From positions 62,001 to 126,000 of the forward strand of contig JAEVYT010000041.1 of assembly GCA_023392615.1 (NCBI GenBank): 64,000 nucleotides of DNA, given 5' to 3'. Position numbers and translations under genes: made by a program. The notes under the pieces were generated by a model. That model had not been told where the DNA came from, searched no databases, and worked only from the letters and a program-made list of their open reading frames with translations. Within the stretch, counting starts at the first letter, position 1. Each line of letters begins with the position of its first letter. Origin of the DNA: Bacillota bacterium (GTDB lineage Bacteria > Bacillota > Clostridia > Lachnospirales > Lachnospiraceae). This document shows positions 8,234 to 16,560 of the stretch, piece after piece.

Positions 8234-9095
8234 AATTTCTCTCCTTTTTCTTTAGCAATTGCCTACTGAATTTGTTTATTTCATTATATTGCAACTGGAT
8301 TCTCTCAAAACTGTCTTGTATTGTTTGCTTACTCAAACCATTTAATGCACCCTCTACATCTTTTGCGAAATTATGTGGAATATAAGCATCTTTTTGGGTT
8401 ATCAATCGATTTAAACTTCCTTTTTCGTTCAGCATAAACATTCCATTTATAGCATAAAGAACTTGTAATAAACTGACTGCACATCGGAACAGAGAACCGG
8501 CAGCATATAGAATATCTCCCTTTCCGATTGACTTCTTACCGCACTGTTGGGAGAATTCACATTCCCAGAGAAATTTGTCTATAACAGCGTCACGGTAGCT
8601 TTGGGGAATATTCACTAGAGCCTCTTTCTGTTGTGTGATAATATTGTTATTGCTCTGTAATATTCTACAGTATACAACCTCACCCATATAGATTGAATTC
8701 ACAAATCCAAACGGATGACCGCACTGATAGTCAATAGAGATTTTTCCATCAATACAATCTTCTATCACCGTAATTACTTTTCTGGAGTTTCTAAACAGGA
8801 TATCCACTGCAATTCCGTTAATCTGTAACCATCCTCCGCCGTTGATCCAAGGACCCCAATCACCGGGATTGGTTATTATATTATTTCGGTGTTCATCATC
8901 AAGTAAGGTAGCCTTTTGCTTGAAGGTTGAGATATCAAAGTTCGCTTCATCATAGTAAATTCCGATATCTATATCCGATTCCTTAGTTGCGGTACCAGTA
9001 GCATAGGAACCACCTAAAACAATTGCGTCAATCCCACTTATTCCGTTAAATGTTTGTACAATTTGTAATAATATGCTCTCTATTATATTAGTCAC
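8205..9095 (-). CDS. Nucleotidyltransferase domain protein (aminoglycoside/kanamycin NTase-like)
   Basis: This 296-residue protein carries the polymerase-beta NTase signature: G-G-S-Y-A-T-G-T-A-T-K-E-S-D-I-D-I near residue 27. The two aspartates of D-I-D would bind Mg2+-NTP. The C-terminal half is helical. Likely role: transfer of a nucleotide to a small molecule or protein. I place the start at GTG 9095 (VTNIIESI), preceded by AGGAGAG at 6-7 bases, rather than the TTG at 9113. It is co-transcribed with the overlapping GNAT gene. Confidence 0.8.
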   Translation of the reverse strand: MTNIIESILLQIVQTFNGISGIDAIVLGGSYATGTATKESDIDIGIYYDEANFDISTFKQKATLLDDEHRNNIITNPGDWGPWINGGGWLQINGIAVDILFRNSRKVITVIEDCIDGKISIDYQCGHPFGFVNSIYMGEVVYCRILQSNNNIITQQKEALVNIPQSYRDAVIDKFLWECEFSQQCGKKSIGKGDILYAAGSLFRCAVSLLQVLYAINGMFMLNEKGSLNRLITQKDAYIPHNFAKDVEGALNGLSKQTIQDSFERIQLQYNEINKFSRQLLKKKERNFESELSVTN

Positions 9096-9256
9096 AATAA
9101 TCTCTCCTATCAATTTGTAGCAATGTAATTCACACTCTTCCTATTACATACTACACTTCCTCCTTGGACGTTTATCATAACCGCAGAGTATAAATCCTCC
9201 CTTACAATACATGGATGTGCTGTAGATTGGTCGGGTCGTGATTTTAATAGTATTTA

Positions 9257-10003
9257 TTATTTTGGACATTGATAGCGTGGTTTCCCTACGCTACCTTTTC
9301 CATATTCAATCGCCTCAGTAGGACATTTACAGATGCATGCCATACAATGGGTACATTGCTTGCCCCAAACAGGTTTATTTTCTAATAACTGTATGTTGTT
9401 TAATGGACACTCTGTAACACATTTACCACAGCCTATGCATTTATCATCTACCTTAAATTTATCTGCCTTAACGATAAAGGGATAAAACAAATCATTAACA
9501 ACTGAGCTTCTTATTTTATCAGATGTTGATAATTTTATACTCAGAAAATTCTCTTTATGTTGAATGGTTTCTATGCATTCCTTAATAAGTGGCTCAGCAT
9601 GCTCTATAATCCGTTTTGCCTCTTCCTGTTCGGGTGCATCATATAGCGCTATGTAATTTTCCGGCATGACTATCCCCTTCACACCGCCATATAAAAACAA
9701 CTTCTTTTTGCATAACACGGACAAATATTTTTCAGAATTTCCAATATCATTTCCACAAGTTAATATAAAATATGCCCGAGTATTTTCAGAAAATTGTGTT
9801 CTTTCAATCCACCTCTCAACAACTCTTGGAATTCTCCATGCGTAAGTTGGCAACACAAATACGAAAGGTTTTTGAGATTCGATTCGTGATGTATTACTTG
9901 TCTTTATTCTATTATTTATAGATAATAAATCGTCTTGCAACTCTTCTGCTACTCTTTTTGCAATATAAGCACTGTTACCAGTTCCACTAAAATATAAAAT
10001 CAT
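9257..10003 (-). CDS. EFR1 family flavodoxin-ferredoxin protein
   Basis: This 248-residue protein starts MILYFSGTGNSAYIAK, whose FSGTGNS loop binds the FMN phosphate. A flavodoxin-like domain of about 160 residues follows. The C-terminus carries two 4Fe-4S ferredoxin motifs, C-I-G-C-G-K-C-V-T-E-C-P and C-T-H-C-M-A-C-I-C-K-C-P. It is a cytosolic electron-transfer protein typical of strict anaerobes. The start at 10003 is preferred because AAAGGAG lies about 9 bases upstream; the longer frame from 10051 has no good site. It is a single gene. Confidence 0.9.
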   Translation of the reverse strand: MILYFSGTGNSAYIAKRVAEELQDDLLSINNRIKTSNTSRIESQKPFVFVLPTYAWRIPRVVERWIERTQFSENTRAYFILTCGNDIGNSEKYLSVLCKKKLFLYGGVKGIVMPENYIALYDAPEQEEAKRIIEHAEPLIKECIETIQHKENFLSIKLSTSDKIRSSVVNDLFYPFIVKADKFKVDDKCIGCGKCVTECPLNNIQLLENKPVWGKQCTHCMACICKCPTEAIEYGKGSVGKPRYQCPK

Positions 10004-10246
10004 AACTTTCCACTCCTTTAAGGCACATATATAAGAGAAAGAACTACACATAACTGTTTGTTAACTAAGCCTTCTGTTACTTTTTCCTATTTGTATTCAT
10101 TATAAATCATAATCGCATTTAATAACAAGTAAAATACCCCAATATCGATAAACAGAAGTTACTTTTCCATCTAAATTTAATGACAAAACTTGTCACTTAT
10201 GTTATATTTATGTAGCTGTGACTAATAAACCAGGAGGAAAACAATA

Positions 10247-11149
10247 TTGTCAAATCTCATTATGCGTCAGAACAAAATCAAATCCTATCTTTATATGTTT
10301 TGCTTGATGCTTCTTTTTGGAACACTTGGCTCCTTCATATCTAATACTTTTGAATGGGGTCTGTCTGGAACAACTATATTTTTATTGGTAAGTGCAATTA
10401 TTAATTTTATTGCTTATTTTTATTCTGATAAAATCATATTAAAGAGTTCAAAATCAAAATTACTAGATCGCTCCGATCTTCCGGAACTATTTGATATGGT
10501 TGAACAACTCAGCGATGAAGCCAAAATTCCAGTACCGAAATTATACTTAATCGACGATCGGAGTATGAATGCATTCGCTACAGGCAGAAATCCCTCTCAT
10601 GCTGCAGTCGCAGTAACCCGGGGCCTTGTAGAAAAACTGACGCCCGCAGAAACTAGGGCAGTTGTCTCTCACGAAATTGCTCATATAAGCAATTGGGACA
10701 CCTTACTAATGACTGTCATATCAATTGTAGCAGGTTTTATTAGTATCATGTCTGATATTTTTTGGAGAAGTCGATTGATCAGTAAGGCTCAAGATAAGGA
10801 TCGCTCCGGAACTCTATCCATCCTTGGAATGGTACTAATTATATTTGCTCCCATAGCCGCTTTGTTAATACAGCTTACCATATCACGTAAACGAGAATTT
10901 ATCGCCGATGCATACGGGGCCAAGATATCAAGTGATCCTCTATCACTTGCTTCCGCTTTAAATAAAATCAGTCGCGATCATAGACCATTACCTAACATGA
11001 CTCAATCGGTGGCTCACTTATGCTTCACAAGCCCTTTAAATATATCGAATGTGATTGACAGAATATTTTCAACACACCCACCGATTGAAGAACGTATAAA
11101 AAAACTAACCGCACAAAACGAGGAGGAAAAACAAAATGAACGAACTTGA
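10247..11149 (+). CDS. htpX: HtpX-like membrane zinc metalloprotease (M48)
   Basis: This 300-residue protease has two N-terminal membrane segments (about 13-30 and 41-60), the zinc motif HEIAH at 142-146 facing the cytosol, two more hydrophobic segments (about 154-173 and 194-212), and the third ligand Glu in R-E-F-I-A-D-A. It degrades misfolded membrane proteins. It starts with TTG: AGGAGG lies 9 bases upstream, whereas the next ATG at 10262 is too far from that site. It overlaps the following gene by 14 bases, so the two form an operon. Confidence 0.92.
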   Translation: MSNLIMRQNKIKSYLYMFCLMLLFGTLGSFISNTFEWGLSGTTIFLLVSAIINFIAYFYSDKIILKSSKSKLLDRSDLPELFDMVEQLSDEAKIPVPKLYLIDDRSMNAFATGRNPSHAAVAVTRGLVEKLTPAETRAVVSHEIAHISNWDTLLMTVISIVAGFISIMSDIFWRSRLISKAQDKDRSGTLSILGMVLIIFAPIAALLIQLTISRKREFIADAYGAKISSDPLSLASALNKISRDHRPLPNMTQSVAHLCFTSPLNISNVIDRIFSTHPPIEERIKKLTAQNEEEKQNERT

Positions 11150-11783
11150 GAACATTGATGAAACCACTGTATCTATACCTGATTCGGAACAAGAAGTGAC
11201 AGATGATAATTTAAAAATGGGTGCATTGGTTGATAAAGACATTAATTGCGCTGGATGTAATCTTGTTGTATCCACTGATGATGCATATTGCTTTGTGGAT
11301 CGAGAAGGAAATGATGTTTATTATTGTGAAGAATGTAAAAAAAGTATAGATCAATCACTAGCACTAGAAACAAAAAATCCAAATATAATCGGCGCTATTT
11401 TATTAGGATTACTTGCAGCTGTTGTATCCGGTGCTATCTGGTGTGCGATTGAGTATTTTACCGGATATACGATTGGTTATGTAGCGATTGCAGTTGGGTT
11501 CTTAATCGGTTGGGGAGTTATTCTAGGATCAGGCAAAAAAAGAGGATTTATTTTGCAGATAATCAGTACCGTAATTACATTGTTCACAATCCTTGCTGCT
11601 ACATATATGACCTTTACCTTTTCATTACATGATTACTTAAAGTCTGAGGGAATAAATCAATTTCTATGGATATCACCCTTTGATCCTGACCTAATCTCAA
11701 ACATCATATCTCCTATGGGACTATTTATCTGGGCTATCGGTATTGCGTCAGCATTTAAAGTACCCGCTGCCAAAAAAATATAA
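11136..11783 (+). CDS. Membrane protein with N-terminal zinc-ribbon-like segment
   Basis: This 215-residue protein has an acidic N-terminus, then a CxxC...CxxC cluster (C-A-G-C at about 38-41 and C-E-E-C at about 65-68) like a small zinc ribbon. Four hydrophobic segments follow (about 85-105, 110-128, 140-160, 190-208). It resembles uncharacterised zinc-ribbon membrane proteins. Its start overlaps htpX by 14 bases and has GAGGAGG upstream, so it is co-expressed with the protease and could help it in membrane quality control. That role is inferred from position only. Confidence 0.7.
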   Translation: MNELENIDETTVSIPDSEQEVTDDNLKMGALVDKDINCAGCNLVVSTDDAYCFVDREGNDVYYCEECKKSIDQSLALETKNPNIIGAILLGLLAAVVSGAIWCAIEYFTGYTIGYVAIAVGFLIGWGVILGSGKKRGFILQIISTVITLFTILAATYMTFTFSLHDYLKSEGINQFLWISPFDPDLISNIISPMGLFIWAIGIASAFKVPAAKKI

Positions 11784-11830
11784 TGGGCTTGCTTCAATAT
11801 AGTAAGTAAATATAACAATATATCTTTATG

Positions 11831-11868
11831 ACAATAAAGCCGGGCTATCTCCCGGCTTTATTGTTTTT
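11831..11868. terminator. Bidirectional terminator
   Basis: ACAATAAAGCCGGG pairs perfectly with CCCGGCTTTATTGT around a 6-base loop, followed by TTTTTT on the plus strand and T-rich sequence on the minus strand. It separates the htpX operon from the convergent SRPBCC gene. Confidence 0.88.
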
Positions 11869-11878
11869 TCTGCTATAA

Positions 11879-12313
11879 CTAATTCATTTTTTCTGCCAAC
11901 ATTTTTATACGCTCTAGAGCCTTAGGAAGCGTGATATTAAAAGTTTCTTCTTGTTCTTGCGGAACATCAGTTGTAACCGTTAACGTAGTTACTCCGTTTT
12001 TTTCGGTAAGGGCATAACTTTCCGACCCTCCGGTCCATTCTTTTTCACGAATCTGTTGCCCATTTTCTTTCGTGTCTGCATCATGAATAAATAATACAAA
12101 CTCATTAGGATCTAGTTTTTTAATCAGACTGGTCACACCATAACCACCGGATGATAAAAACTGAATTTCGTTTCCTTCTTTCATTATTCCCTTTATATAT
12201 GTTCCTTCATCAATAATATTTGCCCAATTACGGAATGTTTCCTCCTCCCAAAGAGTCAACCAAACTCTCTCTTTTGAGGCGTTTATTTCGATTGATAATT
12301 GAATTTCTTTCAT
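11879..12313 (-). CDS. SRPBCC / AHSA1-like (START fold) protein
   Basis: This 144-residue protein starts MKEIQLSIEINASKERVW, the usual START/Bet v1 opening (I-x-A-S-x-E-x-V-W), with W-x-x-L-W-E-E-E-T-F-R-N-W after it. It continues as a beta sheet and ends in a long amphipathic helix. Relatives bind hydrophobic ligands or stimulate Hsp90; no ligand can be assigned. The ATG at 12313 has GGAGG 5 bases upstream; the longer TTG start overlaps that site. It is a single gene. Confidence 0.8.
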   Translation of the reverse strand: MKEIQLSIEINASKERVWLTLWEEETFRNWANIIDEGTYIKGIMKEGNEIQFLSSGGYGVTSLIKKLDPNEFVLFIHDADTKENGQQIREKEWTGGSESYALTEKNGVTTLTVTTDVPQEQEETFNITLPKALERIKMLAEKMN

Positions 12314-12583
12314 ATTTTCCTCCAAAAATGTATTTTACGTACTTAGAAATTAACTAAATAAATTATACCATTAAAATCTTTGGTTAAAAAGAAAAAGTGT
12401 ATCCATTAAATTACATCTTAGGCTACACATCCTACTGTTAAAAATATTACTTTAGTTTTAATTATAAAACAATAATTAGTATAGGGATCAGTTTTAAAAC
12501 AAATTAAAAACACATTATTCGACACTATATCATATATTATTAAGTAGATCTTTTTCTCTAATTTTAATAAGGAGTGATAAATA

Positions 12584-13177
12584 ATGCAAAACGAAACCGA
12601 GAAAGTTGATAATACTGAGATTGATATTGCTACGTATCCTCACTTTGTACCTGTACCTTTGTGTTATCAAGAAACCGTATACACTTGTGGCGTAGCATGC
12701 GTTCAATCCATACTTGCAAATTATGGTATCATATATCGTCAAGATACATTAATAGAATTGTTACAACAAAAACCAATACTTGGCACTGATTATCGTAATA
12801 TCATTAACTTTATGCAAAAACTTGGGTTCCAAGCATCATTTAATATAGATATGAACATCGATATTCTTAAATCCTATCTCGACATCAAAATTACTCCTAT
12901 TCTTATCATACAAGCCTGGAAAGATGACAATATTGACTATGAATTTGATTGGAAAGATAATCATTATGTAATCGCCTGCGGATATGACGAACATAGGATT
13001 ATATTTATGGATCCTTATACGCTCGGAAATTATACTTATATTTCTAACACCGAGCTTATGAAACGTTGGCATGTCGTAGATCAGTTCGGTAATCATAATT
13101 ACTTCAGTGCTTTAATTATAAAAAACGAGAACTTACCAATAACATACACGCCCAAGTTAATTAAACATCAAGACTAA
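12584..13177 (+). CDS. C39-type cysteine peptidase domain protein
   Basis: This 197-residue protein matches the C39 papain-like fold: Gln29 and Cys35 in Q-E-T-V-Y-T-C-G-V-A-C, His127 in D-N-H-Y-V-I-A-C-G-Y-D, and Asp143 in F-M-D-P-Y-T. It lacks the membrane and ATPase domains of bacteriocin exporters and has no signal peptide, so it is a free cytosolic or leaderless peptidase. The substrate is unknown, and no double-glycine leader peptide was seen nearby. AAGGAG precedes the start. The 240-base upstream region is A+T-rich, with no further feature that I can support. Confidence 0.82.
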   Translation: MQNETEKVDNTEIDIATYPHFVPVPLCYQETVYTCGVACVQSILANYGIIYRQDTLIELLQQKPILGTDYRNIINFMQKLGFQASFNIDMNIDILKSYLDIKITPILIIQAWKDDNIDYEFDWKDNHYVIACGYDEHRIIFMDPYTLGNYTYISNTELMKRWHVVDQFGNHNYFSALIIKNENLPITYTPKLIKHQD

Positions 13178-13234
13178 AGATTCAATTAAAACACCTAAAT
13201 ATTATCGCATGATGATGTTCTGATCAATATAATA

Positions 13235-13264
13235 ATATGGCGGATAATCAGTTACCCGCCATAT
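13235..13264. terminator. Terminator between convergent C39 and C45 genes
   Basis: ATATGGCGG pairs with CCGCCATAT around a 12-base loop, between the stops of the two convergent genes. Flanking sequence is A/T-rich but has only short T runs. Confidence 0.6.
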
Positions 13265-13301
13265 CTATTTATACTAAATTTATTACCCAATCCGAAACAT
13301 C

Positions 13302-14639
13302 CTACTTCCCCTTAAAAAGTGTCCATGGCTCTGATGGTCGATCGGCAAGAAATTCTCTCTGCCATTCCCATTGAGGATGTTCCTTTAAAAACATTTCCAC
13401 ATTAAAGGGAACACAGCACGACCGGCCGTATCTTGCCCAAAAAGAAAAATCTTTTGCAAGGCTACTTGATACTATTTTACCATCAACTGCACCTCCTGGA
13501 TTAAAGGGTTTATCTCCGGCCTTACCGGTGTATTCATACGGATCAACATCCGAATGCCCACATATTGTACGATTACTTGGTTTGTATATCCCCAAATATA
13601 CATCATAATGATCTTCCAGCATTAATGCACCATTTTCTATATCAATCTTTCCGTAGTTTAACTCCATTAACTGATTCCATCTTACTCTTCGTGCTCCATT
13701 TCCACGAATATCATTATATTCTGTATCCACACACTCCAGATTTCTAATTCGAACATCCTCTGCCTCGTTAAATCCGGTAAAATATCCATTCTTCAATTTG
13801 TCAAAACTACTGTACTCAAGTCCTAATTCAAAACGAGCAATTTCATTTGTATTGGTGTCTCCAAGAAGCCAACTATTTGCGATACCTCCATTATTATCTT
13901 TTTCCATGATACATGCCCATTCTTCCATCGTCCTTGCATATTGCTTGGCTTTTCGTACACGTGAAAATTCAGGCACTCCACCTTCTTTGTAATTACTAAA
14001 TCCATTTATCGTGGTAGCAGTACCCATAATTCCTGCACTCGTAATAAAAAAGTCCGACATACTGTGAATAAATCCAGGAATGCATTGCATCATTATTCTA
14101 TATCCATCAGTTGGTATAATATCCAGAATCACATAGAAGTATTGTGCCAAGAAAAAATCCCACCAAGTATTATGCCCCATCACGATTCCTTTATCTTTAG
14201 TAGCATCACCGGTAGCGACAAATGCACTGCAACGCTCCTTTTTATCATTTCCCCAACTCTCCAAATTACTTTTATGACTTGGCCACCAATAATATATAAG
14301 CTCAATATATCCATTCATCACCAACAAAGCATCAAATGGAATTTTATAGCCAGCCTCCTCTGCTCCGTCTATAATTCCTTGCAGTTCTTCAATAAATTCA
14401 CCATCAATCCGAGGTAAAAAGAGCTTATGTGCTGCTTCCATAAAATACTGAATGTTTTTTCCCGTATTTAAATATGTAATGGCGGACAAATTTTTAAATA
14501 CATTAGCAATATCCTTCGCCAGATGATATCCATGTTGAAATCCTCTTTCACAAGGAACACCTTCAATATGTAAAAAAGTCCAACCATTTTCTCTGAATAA
14601 GTACGAGCCAGTCATATTCGCTTCTTTATCATTATTCAT
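13302..14639 (-). CDS. C45/phospholipase B-like Ntn hydrolase
   Basis: This 445-residue protein has the pattern of the acyl-CoA:6-APA acyltransferase / phospholipase B-like Ntn hydrolases. An N-terminal region carries G-x-x-x-E-R-G-F-Q-H-G, and then the nucleophile motif R-C-S-A-F-V-A-T-G at Cys137. After this come G-H-N-T-W-W-D and N-S-W-L-L-G-D-T. Family members cleave themselves before the Cys and hydrolyse amide or acyl bonds. No signal peptide is seen. The start at 14639 has GGGAGGT 5 bases upstream; the longer frame from 14660 begins before that site. It is a single gene. Confidence 0.82.
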   Translation of the reverse strand: MNNDKEANMTGSYLFRENGWTFLHIEGVPCERGFQHGYHLAKDIANVFKNLSAITYLNTGKNIQYFMEAAHKLFLPRIDGEFIEELQGIIDGAEEAGYKIPFDALLVMNGYIELIYYWWPSHKSNLESWGNDKKERCSAFVATGDATKDKGIVMGHNTWWDFFLAQYFYVILDIIPTDGYRIMMQCIPGFIHSMSDFFITSAGIMGTATTINGFSNYKEGGVPEFSRVRKAKQYARTMEEWACIMEKDNNGGIANSWLLGDTNTNEIARFELGLEYSSFDKLKNGYFTGFNEAEDVRIRNLECVDTEYNDIRGNGARRVRWNQLMELNYGKIDIENGALMLEDHYDVYLGIYKPSNRTICGHSDVDPYEYTGKAGDKPFNPGGAVDGKIVSSSLAKDFSFWARYGRSCCVPFNVEMFLKEHPQWEWQREFLADRPSEPWTLFKGK

Positions 14640-14819
14640 GTATACCTCCCATATCACCATTAACTTTATTTATGAATATTGAATGCATGAATCACAATTA
14701 TGAGTATGTACTGTTATTCACGCCAATTCCCATTATATTATAATAGGTGATTATTCTTATAACAGTATATTACTTTGCTTCACTAATTGTTCATGTAAAA
14801 AGATTCAATCCTGTACGCA

Positions 14820-14853
14820 AAAATCCCTCAAACTTTTTCGTTTGAGGGATTTT
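14820..14853 (-). terminator. Terminator of the Na+-decarboxylase subunit genes
   Basis: AAAATCCCTCAAAC pairs with GTTTGAGGGATTTT around a short T-rich loop. It sits just downstream of the beta-subunit stop. The symmetric T/A flanks could also serve the other strand. Confidence 0.85.
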
Positions 14854-14885
14854 ATTATAATTAAACACGTAGTTGTACTTGTAGA

Positions 14886-16022
14886 TTAACCAAACAATGA
14901 CAAGAGAATGCCCGCAGCCACAGCGGAACCGATTACACCTGCCACATTAGGTCCCATGGCATGCATTAACAAGTAATTGCCCGGATTTGCTTTCTGCCCT
15001 TCAACCTGTGATACACGAGCAGCCATAGGGACAGCAGATACTCCTGCCGAACCAATGAGGGGATTAATTTTACCTTTCGTAACCCAACACATAAACTTTC
15101 CGATTAATAGTCCTCCAACAGTACTGAACATAAATGCAGCTAATCCAAGAATTATTATTCCTAACGTTTGTGGTTTTAGAAACTCGGAACCGGTTGCCGT
15201 AGCACCCACGGTAACACCAAGAAAAATTGTTACAATATTAATCAGTGCATTCTGAACCGTATCGGATAGTCTCTCAACCACCCCTGATTCTTTAAAAAGA
15301 TTACCTAACATTAGCATTCCGATTAACGGAGCCACAGATGGCAATAGTAATATACAGAATATCGCTACCATAATGGGAAAACAAATCTTTTCCACTTTGG
15401 ATACAGTTCTTAACTGTTCCATTTGTATCTCGCGTTCCTTTTTCGTGGTTAGTAACTTCATGAGTGGTGGTTGAATCAATGGTATAAGAGCCATATACGA
15501 ATATGCGGCTATTGCAATAGATGCTAACAAATGAGGTGCAAGCCTTGTTGTCAGATAAATTGCAGTAGGGCCATCAGCACCTCCTATAATACCGATAGAA
15601 GCTGCCTCCTGAGGGGTAAACCCAATGATATTAGCTATAACAAATGCTATTACGATACCAAACTGTGAACCTGCTCCTATTAACAAACTGCACGGACGGG
15701 CAATTAATGGCCCAAAATCTGTCATTGCACCAATCCCCAAGAATATCAATGAAGGATAAATTCCTTTCTTAACACCCAAATATATGTAATATAATAATCC
15801 GCCGACATCGTTTGAATCAGATGGTGCATTCATCAACCCGGTCAATGGAAGATTTGCTAGAAGCATACCAAATGCGATCGGCAATAAAAGGAGTGGTTCA
15901 AATTTCTTCCCAATAGCAAGATATATTAGTACACAGGCTACAATAATCATTATTATGGACTGCCAGGTAAGCGATGCAAATCCTGAGTCTGTAAGTAACT
16001 TAATAATTGAATCAATAAACAT
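14886..16022 (-). CDS. oadB: Sodium-ion-translocating decarboxylase beta subunit
   Basis: This 378-residue polytopic membrane protein belongs to the OadB/MmdB/GcdB family, which couples decarboxylation of a carboxybiotin to Na+ export. About nine to eleven membrane segments are visible. Family motifs are present: G-G-A-D-G-P-T-A-I-Y near residue 148 (the Asp is a known Na+ ligand) and N-P-L-I-G-S-A-G-V-S-A-V-P near 320. It is preceded by a tiny gamma/delta-type subunit gene. No carboxyltransferase or biotin carrier gene is present nearby, so those partners must lie elsewhere. The symbol is generic, since the substrate (oxaloacetate, methylmalonyl-CoA or glutaconyl-CoA) is not decidable. Confidence 0.92.
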   Translation of the reverse strand: MFIDSIIKLLTDSGFASLTWQSIIMIIVACVLIYLAIGKKFEPLLLLPIAFGMLLANLPLTGLMNAPSDSNDVGGLLYYIYLGVKKGIYPSLIFLGIGAMTDFGPLIARPCSLLIGAGSQFGIVIAFVIANIIGFTPQEAASIGIIGGADGPTAIYLTTRLAPHLLASIAIAAYSYMALIPLIQPPLMKLLTTKKEREIQMEQLRTVSKVEKICFPIMVAIFCILLLPSVAPLIGMLMLGNLFKESGVVERLSDTVQNALINIVTIFLGVTVGATATGSEFLKPQTLGIIILGLAAFMFSTVGGLLIGKFMCWVTKGKINPLIGSAGVSAVPMAARVSQVEGQKANPGNYLLMHAMGPNVAGVIGSAVAAGILLSLFG

Positions 16023-16066
16023 TGTTGTTCTCCTTTTTTAATTGTCTACCAGTTGCTATTTCCAAA

Positions 16067-16198
16067 TCATGTTTTCTTCTTTTCTAGATTATTAATAATA
16101 AATGAAAATATTTTGATTAAAAACCAAAGTGACCCTAATACAGTAAACACTACTGCCATAACAAATAATGCTACAAGAATAGTTTCAGTTATCGACAT
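16067..16198 (-). CDS. Small single-span membrane protein, OadG-like decarboxylase gamma/delta subunit
   Basis: This 43-codon gene starts MSITETILVALFVMAVVF and has one hydrophobic helix (about residues 7-32) followed by a basic tail ending LEKKKT. It lies 44 bases upstream of the beta subunit and has GAGAGGAG before the start. The size, topology and position match the small subunit that ties the carboxyltransferase to the beta subunit. The usual Pro-rich C-terminal extension is absent, so it is a minimal form. Confidence 0.72.
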   Translation of the reverse strand: MSITETILVALFVMAVVFTVLGSLWFLIKIFSFIINNLEKKKT

Positions 16199-16250
16199 TT
16201 TTTCTCCTCTCTTCTATCAAGAAATGTTTTATAAAGTATTTTTGGGAAAT

Positions 16251-16281
16251 AAAAAAGAGCGCTTCAATTAACGAAGCCCTC
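16251..16281 (-). terminator. Hairpin with T-run upstream of the oadG-like gene (terminator or attenuator)
   Basis: Read on the minus strand, GAGGGCTTC and GAAGCGCTC pair with one mismatch and TTTTTTATTT follows. It lies only about 55 bases before the oadG-like start. It is either the end of the ABC exporter transcript or an attenuator in the leader of the decarboxylase genes. Confidence 0.55.
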
Positions 16282-16469
16282 CACCCTATAAGCTCAAAAC
16301 TTGAAACAGTTTATATAAACTGCCAACCGGAAAATACAATCTAATTTTAACATCTAGGATTCGCACTGTCAATTACGATACTAAAAATTAAGCAAAGCAA
16401 ACTTATAGCGAGTCTTCAGCTTTTTGTATTATTGTACTCATAAATATATCTTCTGTGGCTATTCTTCCG

Positions 16470-16550
16470 ATTAAATGAATGAGGGTTTCCAGGCACCGAA
16501 CCTCCGCTTAAATTATCTTGCGAATATTTCGACACCTAGAGACCCTCTAT
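16470..16550 (-). ncRNA. Candidate structured leader RNA or riboswitch-like element
   Basis: On the minus strand, GAGGGT...ACCCTC (outer stem) encloses CTCT-AGGTG ... GTGCCT-GGAA, whose AGG/CCT pairs form a second stem across symmetric internal loops. The interior holds GCGGAGGTTCGG. It sits between the end of the ABC permease gene and the oadG-like gene, about 270 bases before the latter, with a T-run hairpin in between. It matches no riboswitch I can name. Together with the hairpin at 16251 it is all I see in the 360-base gap. Confidence 0.35.
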
Positions 16551-16560
16551 GTTATTTTAT

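Noticed and set aside
16251..16290. Possible T-box (AGGGTGG) in the oadG leader
   Set aside because: The T-box continues AGGGTGGNACCGCG, but here it reads AGGGTGGAGGGCTTC, and no specifier loop or tRNA-related gene is present.
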